Shown here: one piece after another, positions 37,024 through 46,355 of the stretch | Layout: each line of letters starts with the position of its first letter | Position numbering within the stretch: position 1 is the first letter of the stretch | Origin: Paludisphaera rhizosphaerae | GTDB lineage: Bacteria > Planctomycetota > Planctomycetia > Isosphaerales > Isosphaeraceae | NCBI RefSeq assembly: GCF_011065895.1 | Contig: NZ_JAALCR010000004.1 | Coordinates: forward strand, 1 to 64,000 | Direction of reading: 5' to 3' | DNA length: 64,000 nucleotides | The notes under the pieces: generated by a model | Told to the model about the DNA's origin: nothing | The model's database searches: none | Seen by the model: only the letters and a program-made list of their open reading frames with translations | Position numbers and translations under genes: made by a program

Positions 37024-37323
37024 GTGCCCGCCTCGCGAGACGTTCAACAGATCCTCGAACGCGACTTCCTCGAAATCCGTGCCAAGATCCTGGAGATCGC
37101 GGCCGGCCTCGACCGGCTCGACCGCGCACCGGCCCACCACCACCACGGCGACCCGCCCGACGCCCGCCTCGGCCAGATCCGCCAGGCCCTCGACGCCCTC
37201 CGCCGCCCCGAGCCCGACCGCGCCGAGACCATCCAGCTCATCTTCTCGCTGGAATACGACCCCGAGTGGCGCGAGAAGACCGGCGTCGACCGCGACCGCC
37301 GGCCCGCTTCGGCCCGGTCATAA
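37024..37323 (+). CDS. Small conserved hypothetical protein
   Basis: 99 residues from GTG 37024, with GGAGGAGG 7 bases upstream. The start VPASRDVQQILERDFLEIRA continues into a helical segment, a His-rich turn (APAHHHHGDPP) and LGQIRQALDALRRPEPDRAE. I remember similar DVQQILxREFLEIRA starts in planctomycete proteins of unknown function. No signal peptide. The terminus is basic. It converges on the large secreted protein gene on the other strand. Confidence 0.6.
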   Translation: MPASRDVQQILERDFLEIRAKILEIAAGLDRLDRAPAHHHHGDPPDARLGQIRQALDALRRPEPDRAETIQLIFSLEYDPEWREKTGVDRDRRPASARS

Positions 37324-37357
37324 CGAACTCAGGGCGATCAGACCGCGTGATCGAGGG

Positions 37358-39562
37358 TCATTCCACGACCACCCGAACGCCGTCGGCCGAGTTCGGGAAA
37401 CGGACGAGGAGCGTTTTCGAGCCCTCGTCCCAGATCTGAGCCTCGGCGGCGAGCGCCCGGCCGTCGACCGCGACCGACCGAGGCGCCTTCGGCAGACGGA
37501 CGCGGACCGATGCGGTGATGTCCTTCGGCCCGGTCGCCAGGAAGCTCAGGCCGTTGCCATTGATCTTTTCATCGGTCGTCCGACAGGCCGCCGCCACGAC
37601 GCGGGGGCCGTGCGACGGGAGTCGGTCCAGATCGACGAGAAACGCCCGGCGCGAGGAATCGAGGGCGACGGTCGTCTCGATTTTCAGGCTGGCGTCGAAG
37701 AGGTCGACGAACCGGCCCTTGAGTTCGTGAACCGCCTCCCCCGAGGTCGAATCGAGCCCGGCGGCGATCACGTAGGGACCCCGGCGGAGGACGAGGTGGT
37801 TGGCCTCCCGATAGGGGAGCTTCGCCGCCTCGCAGGCCTGTTCGATCAGGCGACGGACCTTCGCGCCTCCCTCGGCCTCGTGGCTCAACCGGGCAGGGCT
37901 GGACTCGTCCCAGATCAGGGCGCCCGAGCCGACGGCATGCAGGCCAGGCTTCGCATCGGGGCCGACGCCGAGGGTGTCGAAAAGAGCCTGGCGAGGGGTC
38001 GTGTAACCGGGTGCGCCGGGGGCGTTCCACCAGGACTTGATCTGGTTGTACGGGTCCTTGTCGTCGTCCACGAACAGGAGGACGCCCCCCGCCTTGACCC
38101 AGTCGGCCAGAACGCGGTCGGCGTCGGGCGTCATGGGCTTCATGCCCTCGTATGTCATCATGAGGACCTTGTACCGCGACAGGTCGGCCGTCGTCCGGAG
38201 GTTCTCCAACTGGACGGGCTCGGCGGGGATGCCGCGATGGATCGTGGGGAGAGCCAGGCCGAAGAAGTTGCCGAGGTGCGGATCGGAGGGTTTGTACCCC
38301 TCGCGCTGGAACATGAGGGCGTCGGAGACGACCAGGCCGATCCCCCGCGTGCCGGACTCCCAGGCGATCTCCGATTGCTCCATGTCGTTGAGGGCGTTCA
38401 TCACGGACATCAGCTCGGTCGCGTAGTCGGCGGGGATGGCGACGCGTGAGCTGTCGTCGCGGCGTCGGCGACGGCCCGGGGGAGGCGGCGGAGTTCCGGG
38501 GGCGGGATACTTGCCGTGGAAGATCCGCTCGGGCCACGGCGCGATCTCGTACCGCGAGGTCTCCGGCCAGAACAGCGAGGCGACCACCGTGCATTCCCAG
38601 TTCGTCTTGTAGTCGCCCCAGTCGTGGTTGGGGTCGTCCTCGACGGGGTCGTGGAGGAACCAGAGTCGGCCCCGGCTGCCGCGAGTGGCCGCCGTCATCG
38701 AGCCGTACTCGAAGAAGGCCGATTGGAACGTCCGCTCGGCGACCTTCCCCTCGTAGACGTTCTTCGACCTGGCGGTGCCCGTCCAGACCTGGGCGATGTA
38801 GCCGTCGGCGCCGACCGTCAGCAGGCTCGACTCGGGGCTGACGATGCACCAGAGGGCGTAGTTGACCAGGCTGTGGGTCGGCACGTAGCACTTCACGTTC
38901 TTGCCGGTCTTCGCGTTGTGCTCCTTGACGGCGTCGAAGACCTGCTTGAGGGCGTCGCGATAGAGGACGTACTTGAGCCGGCTGGCCTTGTACTGAGCGT
39001 CGGCCGATTCATGGGGCGGCGCCCACTCCTCCTTGTAGTGCTCGCGCCAGGCGCGCTTGAAGCCCTCGGAGTAGCCGGCGCGGGCCCAGAACTCGGGTTC
39101 TTCCAGGTGGATGGCCTCGGCCCCGGCGTCGATCGCCCGGAGGACGTTCTGGGCCAGGTACTTGCCGAAGTTCGGGCCGGGGCACATGTAGTAAACGTCG
39201 CCGCCGTGGGAGATCACCTTGCCGGTGCGGTCCGTCTGAGCCTCGTCGACGTGGTTCTGACCATCGAACCGGCCGTAGAGGTAGTCCTGGTATTCGCCCC
39301 AGGAGACGCCCGTCATCAGGTGGACGACGTATCCCCGCTCCTTCCACTGGCGGATGCGATCGGGCATGTCCTTGCCGATCCCGTAGACCATCGCCACGTC
39401 CGCGGGGAGCTGCAGGCCCGCGTCCCAGGGGGCGTGGGTCTGGAACGAGGTCCGCTCCTCGGAACGCCGAGGATCAAGGGCCTGTCCCTGGACGGTGGCT
39501 GCACTCAGGCAAGCGGCGAGCGACCAGACGGCGATTCGACGGATAAGGCGGGTCGATCTCAT
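37358..39562 (-). CDS. Large secreted protein: TIM-barrel-like plus GATase-like domain
   Basis: 734 residues from ATG 39562 (MRSTRLIRRIAVWSLAACLS), a signal peptide cleaved near VQGQA. The first 400 residues look like a glycoside-hydrolase-type barrel: MTGVSWGEYQDYLYGRFDG, DAGAEAIHLEEPEFWARAGY with a Glu pair at a strand end, and LWFLHDPVEDDPNHDW. The next part (YKVLMMTYEGMKP, ADWVKAGGVLLFVDDDKDPY) fits a class-I GATase-like (beta-galactosidase middle) domain. The C-terminus is a beta domain. No known family named; a polysaccharide role is plausible. Stands alone. Confidence 0.6.
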   Translation of the reverse strand: MRSTRLIRRIAVWSLAACLSAATVQGQALDPRRSEERTSFQTHAPWDAGLQLPADVAMVYGIGKDMPDRIRQWKERGYVVHLMTGVSWGEYQDYLYGRFDGQNHVDEAQTDRTGKVISHGGDVYYMCPGPNFGKYLAQNVLRAIDAGAEAIHLEEPEFWARAGYSEGFKRAWREHYKEEWAPPHESADAQYKASRLKYVLYRDALKQVFDAVKEHNAKTGKNVKCYVPTHSLVNYALWCIVSPESSLLTVGADGYIAQVWTGTARSKNVYEGKVAERTFQSAFFEYGSMTAATRGSRGRLWFLHDPVEDDPNHDWGDYKTNWECTVVASLFWPETSRYEIAPWPERIFHGKYPAPGTPPPPPGRRRRRDDSSRVAIPADYATELMSVMNALNDMEQSEIAWESGTRGIGLVVSDALMFQREGYKPSDPHLGNFFGLALPTIHRGIPAEPVQLENLRTTADLSRYKVLMMTYEGMKPMTPDADRVLADWVKAGGVLLFVDDDKDPYNQIKSWWNAPGAPGYTTPRQALFDTLGVGPDAKPGLHAVGSGALIWDESSPARLSHEAEGGAKVRRLIEQACEAAKLPYREANHLVLRRGPYVIAAGLDSTSGEAVHELKGRFVDLFDASLKIETTVALDSSRRAFLVDLDRLPSHGPRVVAAACRTTDEKINGNGLSFLATGPKDITASVRVRLPKAPRSVAVDGRALAAEAQIWDEGSKTLLVRFPNSADGVRVVVE

Positions 39563-39746
39563 GGCGGCTCTCGGGCAGGGGGCGGCGGGCGGGTCGGCAA
39601 GGCGGGTGGGACGGACTTCATCATAGCGAGATCGCCGGCCTTCTGGGAGGAATCCGGGCGATTCGTCCGTCATGACCGGCCGTCGTGCGGTAGAATGACA
39701 AGGAGGGTCCCCTGCCCTCGCCGATCGGTCCCGTCAACTTCCGGGG

Positions 39747-40205
39747 ATGCTCCGCACCATGCGACGTCTCGCCCTGCTGGTCTCGGCCCTCTCCCTGTGG
39801 ACTTCCTCGTCGGCCTTCGCGCAAGTGACGCCGGGAGGACCGGCCGTGGGGTCGTATCGCGTGAGCGACTTCTGGGCCGCGCCGGGGATGTACGGCACCA
39901 GCTACGGTTACGCCAGCTACGGGGTGCCGCGGACTTATACGACCTTCTCCGCCGCTCCCTGGTCGCCGTATTACGGCAACTACCCGACCTCGGGATACAT
40001 GCCGGGCCGCTATGGCGTGGGACTGTGGAGGCCGGGGTTCGTCGCGCCGGGGTACGTCTACGGAGCCCCGACGGGCAGGGATTCATACCGGACGTTCCCC
40101 GTCACGGCCGGCACCGGTTTGACGCCCGCCCAGATCGCTCCGCCGCCTCCGATGGGCGTCTACGCCCCGGCTTACGGCCCGGGAGTCGGCCTGTACGGCG
40201 AGTGA
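39747..40205 (+). CDS. Secreted Tyr/Gly/Pro-rich protein
   Basis: 152 residues. Signal peptide MLRTMRRLALLVSALSLWTS ends near AFA-QV. The mature part is rich in Tyr, Gly, Pro and Ser (GMYGTSYGYASYGVPRTYTT, YYGNYPTSGYMPGRYGVGLW), low in charge, and probably disordered or surface-associated. No domain. A hairpin terminator follows at 40235-40254. Divergent from the large secreted protein gene. Confidence 0.65.
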   Translation: MLRTMRRLALLVSALSLWTSSSAFAQVTPGGPAVGSYRVSDFWAAPGMYGTSYGYASYGVPRTYTTFSAAPWSPYYGNYPTSGYMPGRYGVGLWRPGFVAPGYVYGAPTGRDSYRTFPVTAGTGLTPAQIAPPPPMGVYAPAYGPGVGLYGE

Positions 40206-40234
40206 GCGAAGGTGGATACGACCCTTCTGGACAG

Positions 40235-40254
40235 GACCCCGCCGAGCCGGGGTC
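40235..40254 (+). terminator. Hairpin after the Tyr/Gly-rich gene
   Basis: GACCCCG (40235-40241) pairs with CGGGGTC (40248-40254), followed by TTG. It separates the upstream gene from lhgO and supports a later lhgO start. Confidence 0.5.
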
Positions 40255-40367
40255 TTGTGCGTTTCGTGGTCGTTCCGGATGATGGAGGCCACGCACCGGC
40301 CCCGTCGACCAGGCCCAGGCGGCCTGAAGGATCGAGCGCGCCGGGATCTCGAAGACCGAGGAAGACG

Positions 40368-41570
40368 TTGATTTCATCCGATGTGGCCGTCGTCGGCGGG
40401 GGGATCGTCGGCCTGGCGACCGCCTACCAGCTCAACCGCACCCTCCCCAACTGCCGCGTGGTGGTTCTCGAAAAGGAAGACCACGTCGGCCAGCACCAGA
40501 CCGGGCATAACTCCGGCGTCCTGCACTCCGGCATCTATTACAAGCCGGGATCGCTGAAGGCCACGAACTGCCGCGAGGGCAAGAGGCTCATGGAGGACTT
40601 CTGCGCCTCCGAGAACATCCCCTTCGAGATCTGCGGCAAGGTCATCGTGGCAGTGGGAGAGTCCGACCTCCCCGCCCTGGAGCGGATCTACGAGCGCGGC
40701 GTGGCCAACGGCGTCGTCTGCGAGAGGATCGACAAGGCCCGCCTCGCCGAGCTGGAGCCCTACGCCTCCGGCATCCAGGCGATCCATGTCCCCGAGGCCG
40801 GCATCGTCGACTACAAGGAAGTCTGCCGACGCCTCGCCCAGCGGATCCGCGAAGCCGGCGGCGAGGTCCTCACCAGCGCCAAGGTCTCGAAGATCGTCCG
40901 GGCCGGCGGCAAGGCCGTGCTGACGACCGAGTCCGGCCAGGAGGTCGAGGCCCGTCAGATCGTGAACTGCGCGGGGCTCCAGTGCGACCGCGTCACGGCG
41001 ATGGGCGGCGTGAAGCCGGACGCCAAGATCGTCCCCTTCCGCGGCGAGTACTTCAAGCTCAAGCCCGAGGCCGAACGGCTCTGCAACAACCTGATCTACC
41101 CGGTGCCGGATCCCGCCTTCCCGTTCCTGGGGGTCCACTTCACCCGGATGATCGAGGGGGGCGTCGAGTGCGGGCCGAACGCGGTCCTCGCCTTCGGCCG
41201 AGAGGCCTATCGCAAGACCGACTTCAACGCCTCCGACTTCTTCGAGACGCTGGGTTACTCCGGCTTCCGCAAGCTGGCCTTCAAGTACTGGAAGACGGGC
41301 CTGGGAGAGATGTGGCGGTCGGCCAGCAAGAAGGCCTTCGTGAAGGCCCTCTCGCGGCTGGTCCCCGACATCCGCGAGGAACACCTGGAGCCCGCGCCCT
41401 CGGGCATCCGCGCCCAGGCGGTCCTGCCGGACGGCTCGATGGTGGACGACTTCCTGATCCAGGAGGCCGACCAGGTCGTGAACGTCAACAACGCCCCCTC
41501 GCCCGCGGCGACGGCCTCGCTTAACATCGGTAAGACGATCGTTGAACGACTGGTCCCCCGGCTGACCTGA
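40368..41570 (+). CDS. lhgO: L-2-hydroxyglutarate oxidase
   Basis: 400 residues from TTG 40368, with GAGGAAG upstream, matching the usual family length; the open frame to 40212 crosses a terminator. FAD-binding [20 protein letters not shown] at the N-terminus, [20 protein letters not shown] with the conserved [16 protein letters not shown] region, and PFRGEYFKL and [15 protein letters not shown] near the C-terminus are typical of LhgO. It oxidises L-2-hydroxyglutarate to 2-oxoglutarate, passing electrons to the membrane. First gene of a plus-strand 2-hydroxyacid cluster. Confidence 0.9.
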   Translation: MISSDVAVVGGGIVGLATAYQLNRTLPNCRVVVLEKEDHVGQHQTGHNSGVLHSGIYYKPGSLKATNCREGKRLMEDFCASENIPFEICGKVIVAVGESDLPALERIYERGVANGVVCERIDKARLAELEPYASGIQAIHVPEAGIVDYKEVCRRLAQRIREAGGEVLTSAKVSKIVRAGGKAVLTTESGQEVEARQIVNCAGLQCDRVTAMGGVKPDAKIVPFRGEYFKLKPEAERLCNNLIYPVPDPAFPFLGVHFTRMIEGGVECGPNAVLAFGREAYRKTDFNASDFFETLGYSGFRKLAFKYWKTGLGEMWRSASKKAFVKALSRLVPDIREEHLEPAPSGIRAQAVLPDGSMVDDFLIQEADQVVNVNNAPSPAATASLNIGKTIVERLVPRLT

Positions 41571-41634
41571 TCGGGAACCCCGCGAGCCGGCGGACGGCAG
41601 CCCCCACGAGACCCACTCCTTCGGAGCCTGCGCT

Positions 41635-42681
41635 ATGAACCGCCGCTCGTTCCTTGCCGCTGCGTCCGCCGCCGCCCCCGCTCTCGCCGCCGCCCCGGGC
41701 GCGGCAGCCGCCGCCGCGCCTGAGGGCCGGCTCAAGGTCATCGTCCCCCGGATGAAGCGCGAGGAGCTTTCCGAGCTTCAAGCCATCGCCCCCGAAGTTG
41801 AGCTGATCCCCTGCGACGGCGAGGATGAGGCCGTCGCCAAGGCCGCCGAGGCCCAGGGGCTTTACGGCCTCGTCTCCCCTCGGGTCATTCGCGCCGGGGC
41901 GAAGTCGCTGAAGTGGGTCCAGAACGGCAGCGCGGGCGTTGAGCACCTGATGAACATCCCGGAGCTGATCGACAGCTCCATCGTCCTGACCAACATGGCC
42001 CGGGCCTACGCGCCGGAGATCGCCGATCAGGCGCTCGCTTACCTGCTCGCCTTCAACCGCAGCATCCCGAAGTTCCTGGAAGCTCAGGCCGCCCAGCGGT
42101 GGAACAAGCGTCCTCAGGGCGTGGTGCTCGACGAGTTGGCCGGCAAGACGATGCTGATCATCGGCATGGGGGGCATCGGGACCGAGATCGCCCGCCGCGT
42201 CTACGGCTGCGGCGTCCGCGTTCTCGCCACCGACCCCAAGGTCTGGGAACGCCCCCTGTTCGTCGAGGAGCTGCACAAGCCCGACAAGTTCCACGAACTG
42301 CTCCCCCGGGCCGACATCGTCGCCAGCGCCGTGCCCCTGACGAAGGAGTCGACCAAGATGGTCGGCGCGAAGGAGTTCGGCCTGATGAAGCAGGGCGTCG
42401 TCTTCATCAACGTGTCGCGCGGCAAGGTCGTCGACACCGAGGCCCTGATGGCGGCCCTCGACTCCGGCAAGGTCGCCGCCGCGGGACTTGACGTGACCGA
42501 CCCTGAGCCCCTGCCTGACAACCACCCGCTCTGGTCCAAGAACGTCATCATCACGCCTCATACCGCCGGCCAGTCCCCCGGCGGCGAGCGTCGTCGCCAG
42601 GCGATCTTCCGCGAGAATCTCCGCCGCTTCGCCGCCGGCGAGGCCCTGGTCAACGTCGTCGACAAGAAGGTCGGGTACTGA
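41635..42681 (+). CDS. D-2-hydroxyacid dehydrogenase with a Tat signal
   Basis: 348 residues. The start MNRRSFLAAASAAAPALAAA is a twin-Arg signal with an A-rich hydrophobic stretch, unusual for an NAD enzyme. The mature part is a normal D-isomer-specific 2-hydroxyacid dehydrogenase: the NAD loop is IIGMGGIGTEIARR; catalytic Arg in FINVSRGKVVDTEA; Glu in DVTDPEPLPDNHP; His in ITPHTAGQSPGG. A GGAG site precedes the ATG. Neighbours (LhgO, LarA-like) point to 2-hydroxyacid metabolism. If exported, NAD supply is a puzzle; the protein may be carried folded with cofactor. Confidence 0.88.
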   Translation: MNRRSFLAAASAAAPALAAAPGAAAAAAPEGRLKVIVPRMKREELSELQAIAPEVELIPCDGEDEAVAKAAEAQGLYGLVSPRVIRAGAKSLKWVQNGSAGVEHLMNIPELIDSSIVLTNMARAYAPEIADQALAYLLAFNRSIPKFLEAQAAQRWNKRPQGVVLDELAGKTMLIIGMGGIGTEIARRVYGCGVRVLATDPKVWERPLFVEELHKPDKFHELLPRADIVASAVPLTKESTKMVGAKEFGLMKQGVVFINVSRGKVVDTEALMAALDSGKVAAAGLDVTDPEPLPDNHPLWSKNVIITPHTAGQSPGGERRRQAIFRENLRRFAAGEALVNVVDKKVGY

Positions 42682-42713
42682 TCCTGACGGTCACGAAGCC
42701 GAGCACGTCAATC

Positions 42714-44003
42714 ATGCCCTGGATCTCCGAGAGAGCCCCCCGAATCGACGACGCCCGCCTGGCCGGACTGATGGCTGAGACGGTCGCGGAAGCGCGCCGC
42801 CGGATCTGCGAGAAGCCCCGCCGGGTGTTGCTGCTCCCACCGGACATCACCCGGGCGCACTCGGGGGCGGGGAAGCTCACGGAGATCCTCTACCGGGCTT
42901 TCGCTCCGGAGGCCGAGGTTCGGGTCATCCCGACCCTCGGCCAGCACGTCCCCCACACCCCCGAGCAGAACCGCTTCATGTTCGGCTCGATCCCCGAGGA
43001 GCATATCCTCGTCCACGACTGGCGCGACGGCTGCGTCGTGATCGGCGAGGTCCCCGCCGACTTCGTCCGCGAGGTCAGCGGCGGGGCCGCCGACTGGGCG
43101 ATCCCCGTCTCGCTCAACAAAACTCTCATTGAGGAGCCCTGGGACCTCATCATCAACGTCGGCCACGTGGTGCCGCATGAGGTCCTCGGCTTTGCCAACC
43201 ACAACAAGAACTACTTCATCGGCCTGGGTGGGAAAGACCTCATCTGCGCCTCGCACATGATGGCGGCGAGCTGCGGGATCGAGAACAACCTGGGCCAGTT
43301 GATCACGCCCCTGCGGGCCTGCTTCAACAAGGCCGAGGACGAACTGCTCGGCCGGCTTCCCGACCTCTACGTTCAGATCGTCATGGCGCGTGGCGAAGAC
43401 GGCGAGTTGACGACGACGGGCATCCACGTCGGCGACGACCTGGAGACCTACCTCGCGGCCGCGCGTCAATCGCGCGAACAGAACATCACCGTCTTCGACA
43501 AGCCTGTCTCGAAGATCGTCTGCGTCATGCAAGAGGACGAGTTCGCCAGCACCTGGGTCGCGAACAAGGCCGTCTATCGCACGCGCATGGCCCTGGCCGA
43601 CGACGGCGAGCTGATCATCCTCGCCCCCGGCCTCGTGCGGTTCGGCGAGCAGCCCGACGTGGACGCCCTGATCCGGCGCGTCGGCTACGTCGGCACGCCT
43701 CGCGTCATGGCTCAGTACCCGAACGACCCGGAGATGCAGGACCTGGCCCACGCGACCGCCCACCTGCTCCACGGCTCCTCGGAGGGACGGTTCCGGATCA
43801 CGTACGCCCCCGGCCATCTCACCCGAGAGGAGATCGAGGGCGTGAACTTCGGATACACAGACCTGGCCGACGCCATCGCCCGTTACCGCCCTTCGGAATC
43901 GAAAGAAGGATGGAACCGGACCGAGGACGGCGAGGACTACTTCTTCATTCCAACCCCTTCAGCCGGCCTCTGGATGGTCGGCGACCGTCTTGCCGGACGG
44001 TGA
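42714..44003 (+). CDS. LarA-like (lactate racemase/DUF2088) protein
   Basis: 429 residues. LarA-type motifs: LLPPDITRAHSGAGKLTEIL (substrate/cofactor domain start), IPTLGQHVPHTPEQ with the first His, INVGHVVPHEVLGFANHNKN and YFIGLGGKDLICASHMMAA with further His and Lys positions that in LarA hold the nickel-pincer nucleotide. This suggests racemase or epimerase activity on a 2-hydroxyacid. The maturation genes larB, larC and larE are not in the window. It lies 32 bases after the D-2-hydroxyacid dehydrogenase gene. Confidence 0.8.
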   Translation: MPWISERAPRIDDARLAGLMAETVAEARRRICEKPRRVLLLPPDITRAHSGAGKLTEILYRAFAPEAEVRVIPTLGQHVPHTPEQNRFMFGSIPEEHILVHDWRDGCVVIGEVPADFVREVSGGAADWAIPVSLNKTLIEEPWDLIINVGHVVPHEVLGFANHNKNYFIGLGGKDLICASHMMAASCGIENNLGQLITPLRACFNKAEDELLGRLPDLYVQIVMARGEDGELTTTGIHVGDDLETYLAAARQSREQNITVFDKPVSKIVCVMQEDEFASTWVANKAVYRTRMALADDGELIILAPGLVRFGEQPDVDALIRRVGYVGTPRVMAQYPNDPEMQDLAHATAHLLHGSSEGRFRITYAPGHLTREEIEGVNFGYTDLADAIARYRPSESKEGWNRTEDGEDYFFIPTPSAGLWMVGDRLAGR

Positions 44004-44019
44004 CGACCCTTTCGCCCGC

Positions 44020-45345
44020 ATGAGCCCCGTGACCATGAATCTGCCGCCCCTCGCCCGCGTCCGCCAGAATATCGTCCAGCCCCGCGTTGAGGACATCGCG
44101 GGGACGGTCCGCCGTCTAATCGTTGAAAGCCGCCTGCGCGAACGTGTGCCGGCCGGCGGGACCATCGCCGTGGGCGTCGGCAGCCGGGGGATCAAGAACA
44201 TCGCCCTGATGGCGCGGACGACGGTCGACACGCTCAAGGAGATGGGCTACCAGCCGTTCATCGTCGCCGCCATGGGGAGCCACGGCGGCGCCACCCCGGA
44301 AGGCCAGCGCGAGCTGCTCGCCGGCTATGACGTCACCACCGAGAAGATGGGCGTCCCGGTCAAGACCGACATGGACGCCCTGGTCCTCGGCACCAATCCC
44401 GTGGGCCTGCCGATCTACTTCGACAAGAACGCCTACGGGGCCGACGGCATCGTCCTGCTGAACCGGGTCAAGCCCCACTCCGACTTCCACGCGACCTACG
44501 AGTCGGGCATCGTCAAGATGATGACCATCGGCCTTGGCAAGCGCGAAGGCGCCACCCAGGTTCACAAGCTGGGCCTTCGCGGGCTGAAGGAAGTCCTCCC
44601 CGCCGTCGGCCGTTTTTTGGTCGCCAACACCAAGTTCGCGCTCGGCCTGGCGATCCTGGAGAACGGCCGCGACGAGACGGCTGAGATCGTCCCGCTCGAG
44701 CCGGAGAACCTCTTCGAGCTTGAGCCCGGCCTGCTGGAAAAGGCCCGGAACATGATGGGCCGGCTGCCGTTCGACCAGATCGACCTGCTGGTGGTCGGCG
44801 AGCTGGGCAAGAACTACTCGGGCGCCGGCATGGACCCGAACGTCATCGGCCGGCTCATGATCGAGACCCAGAACGACTTCGTCCGGCCCGTCGTCACCCG
44901 GCTGGTGGTGCTCGACTCCTCGGAGGAGAGCCACGGCAACATCGTGGGCGTCGGCTTTGCCGACCTGACCACTGACCGCCTCGTCGCCAACATCGACGAG
45001 GAGGCCTTCCGCATCAACGTCCTCACCTCCTGCTGCCTGGAGCGGGCCCGCATCCCGATCACCCTGCCGACCGACCGCGCGGTGATCGAGAAGGCCCTCG
45101 ACACCTGCTGGCGGATCGACCCGGCCGAGGCCCGCATCGTCGTCATCCCCAACACGCTGGAGACCGACGAACTGTGGGTCTCGCAGCCCATGGAGGCGGA
45201 CGTCGTCGCCCATCCGGCGCTCACCCGCGAGACCGAATACCTCCCGATGCCGATCGACGGCGAGGGCCGGCTCGATCAGGTCGGGCTCTTCCCGCACAGC
45301 GTCCAGGGCCGTCGCGCTGCACGGAAGAAGGCCGCCGTCTTATGA
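44020..45345 (+). CDS. Second DUF2088/LarA-like protein
   Basis: About 441 residues from ATG 44020 (MSPVTMNLPPLARVRQNI); ATG 44035 is equally possible. The pattern IVAAMGSHGGATPEGQRELL, AGYDVTTEKMGVPV resembles the LarA region GxHxPxTxEE. VKPHSDFHATYESGIVKMMT and GLGKREGATQVHKLG carry conserved Lys and His, and EESHGNIVGVGFADLT recurs in the family. It starts 17 bases after the LarA-like stop. It probably works with it on the same hydroxyacid pathway. Its stop overlaps the HAD gene start (ATGA). Confidence 0.75.
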   Translation: MSPVTMNLPPLARVRQNIVQPRVEDIAGTVRRLIVESRLRERVPAGGTIAVGVGSRGIKNIALMARTTVDTLKEMGYQPFIVAAMGSHGGATPEGQRELLAGYDVTTEKMGVPVKTDMDALVLGTNPVGLPIYFDKNAYGADGIVLLNRVKPHSDFHATYESGIVKMMTIGLGKREGATQVHKLGLRGLKEVLPAVGRFLVANTKFALGLAILENGRDETAEIVPLEPENLFELEPGLLEKARNMMGRLPFDQIDLLVVGELGKNYSGAGMDPNVIGRLMIETQNDFVRPVVTRLVVLDSSEESHGNIVGVGFADLTTDRLVANIDEEAFRINVLTSCCLERARIPITLPTDRAVIEKALDTCWRIDPAEARIVVIPNTLETDELWVSQPMEADVVAHPALTRETEYLPMPIDGEGRLDQVGLFPHSVQGRRAARKKAAVL

Positions 45346-46172
45346 GCCGGCCGAAGTACCGGATCCTGGCGCTGGACGTCGACGGCACGCTGCTGAATCG
45401 CCACGGCGAATTGCCCCCTCGCACCAAGGCGGCCGTCGCACGAGCGGCGGCGGCCGGGATCCGGCCGGTCGTCTGCACGGGCAGGCGCTATCGTCGCGCC
45501 TGGCCGATCGCCGAGATGCTGGAGCTGGACGCCCCCATCGTCTGCAACTCCGGGTCGATCGTGAAGGAGCCCGCCGACGACGGTACGCTCTGGCGGGCCG
45601 ACCTGCCGGCGGACGTCGCCGCGACGCTGCTCGACATCTTCCGAGAGCACGAGCAGGACGTGGTCGCGTTCAACGACCGCCCCCACGACCAGCCCGACTT
45701 CCGGATCTCCCGCCACCCGACGGGTCGACTGCACTTCGACGACTACGTCGGCCAGAACCTCTCGCACGCGGAGATCACCGACGACTGGTCCGCCGGGCCG
45801 TTCTTCCACATCTGCGCCGTGGGGTCGGTCGAGGAGATGCGGGCCTTCGAGCGGCACGTTCTGCAAGCGCTGGGCGACCACGTCCGGACCTTCGTCCAGC
45901 GCAGCCCTCGGTACGTCGGCACGATGTGCGAGGTGATCCGCAGCGACGCCAGCAAGTGGTCGGCCGTGCTCCACGTCGCCGAGCGCTGGGGCGTCGCGCC
46001 GGAGGAGATCTGCGCGGTGGGCGACGACGTCAACGACCTGCCGATGATCCTGGGCGCCGGCCTGGGCGCGGTCATGCCCCACGCGCCGGAGGACGTCCGC
46101 GCGGCCGCCGACCTCGTCCTTCCCGCCTCCGACGACGGCGTCGCCGATCTGGTCGATCGGATCCTGTCCTGA
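45342..46172 (+). CDS. Cof-type HAD-superfamily phosphatase
   Basis: 276 residues from ATG 45342, overlapping the previous stop. HAD motif I is ILALDVDGTLLNRHGELPPR (nucleophile Asp), motif II is VVCTGRRYRRAW, motif III Lys is SDASKWSAVLHVAERWG, and motif IV is ICAVGDDVNDLPMI. The cap between residues 80 and 190 is of the C2B (Cof/YbiV) type. Substrates of this group are sugar or cofactor phosphates. Translational coupling to the DUF2088 gene hints at a shared pathway. Last gene of the cluster. Confidence 0.9.
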   Translation: MSRPKYRILALDVDGTLLNRHGELPPRTKAAVARAAAAGIRPVVCTGRRYRRAWPIAEMLELDAPIVCNSGSIVKEPADDGTLWRADLPADVAATLLDIFREHEQDVVAFNDRPHDQPDFRISRHPTGRLHFDDYVGQNLSHAEITDDWSAGPFFHICAVGSVEEMRAFERHVLQALGDHVRTFVQRSPRYVGTMCEVIRSDASKWSAVLHVAERWGVAPEEICAVGDDVNDLPMILGAGLGAVMPHAPEDVRAAADLVLPASDDGVADLVDRILS

Positions 46173-46355
46173 GCCGGTCCGGAATGGGGCGACCTCCGAC
46201 GAATCCCTGGGCCGAGCCGCCTCCACGCGACGCTCGGGAAGGAAGTGTGCGTCGATGATCGAGGGTGATTATGATGAACGCATCGGGATGAGCCGGCGGG
46301 TCAGGTAGACCTCGTTCGGCCTCCTGGATCGGCCTACAGCAAGGGGAACGACGTG

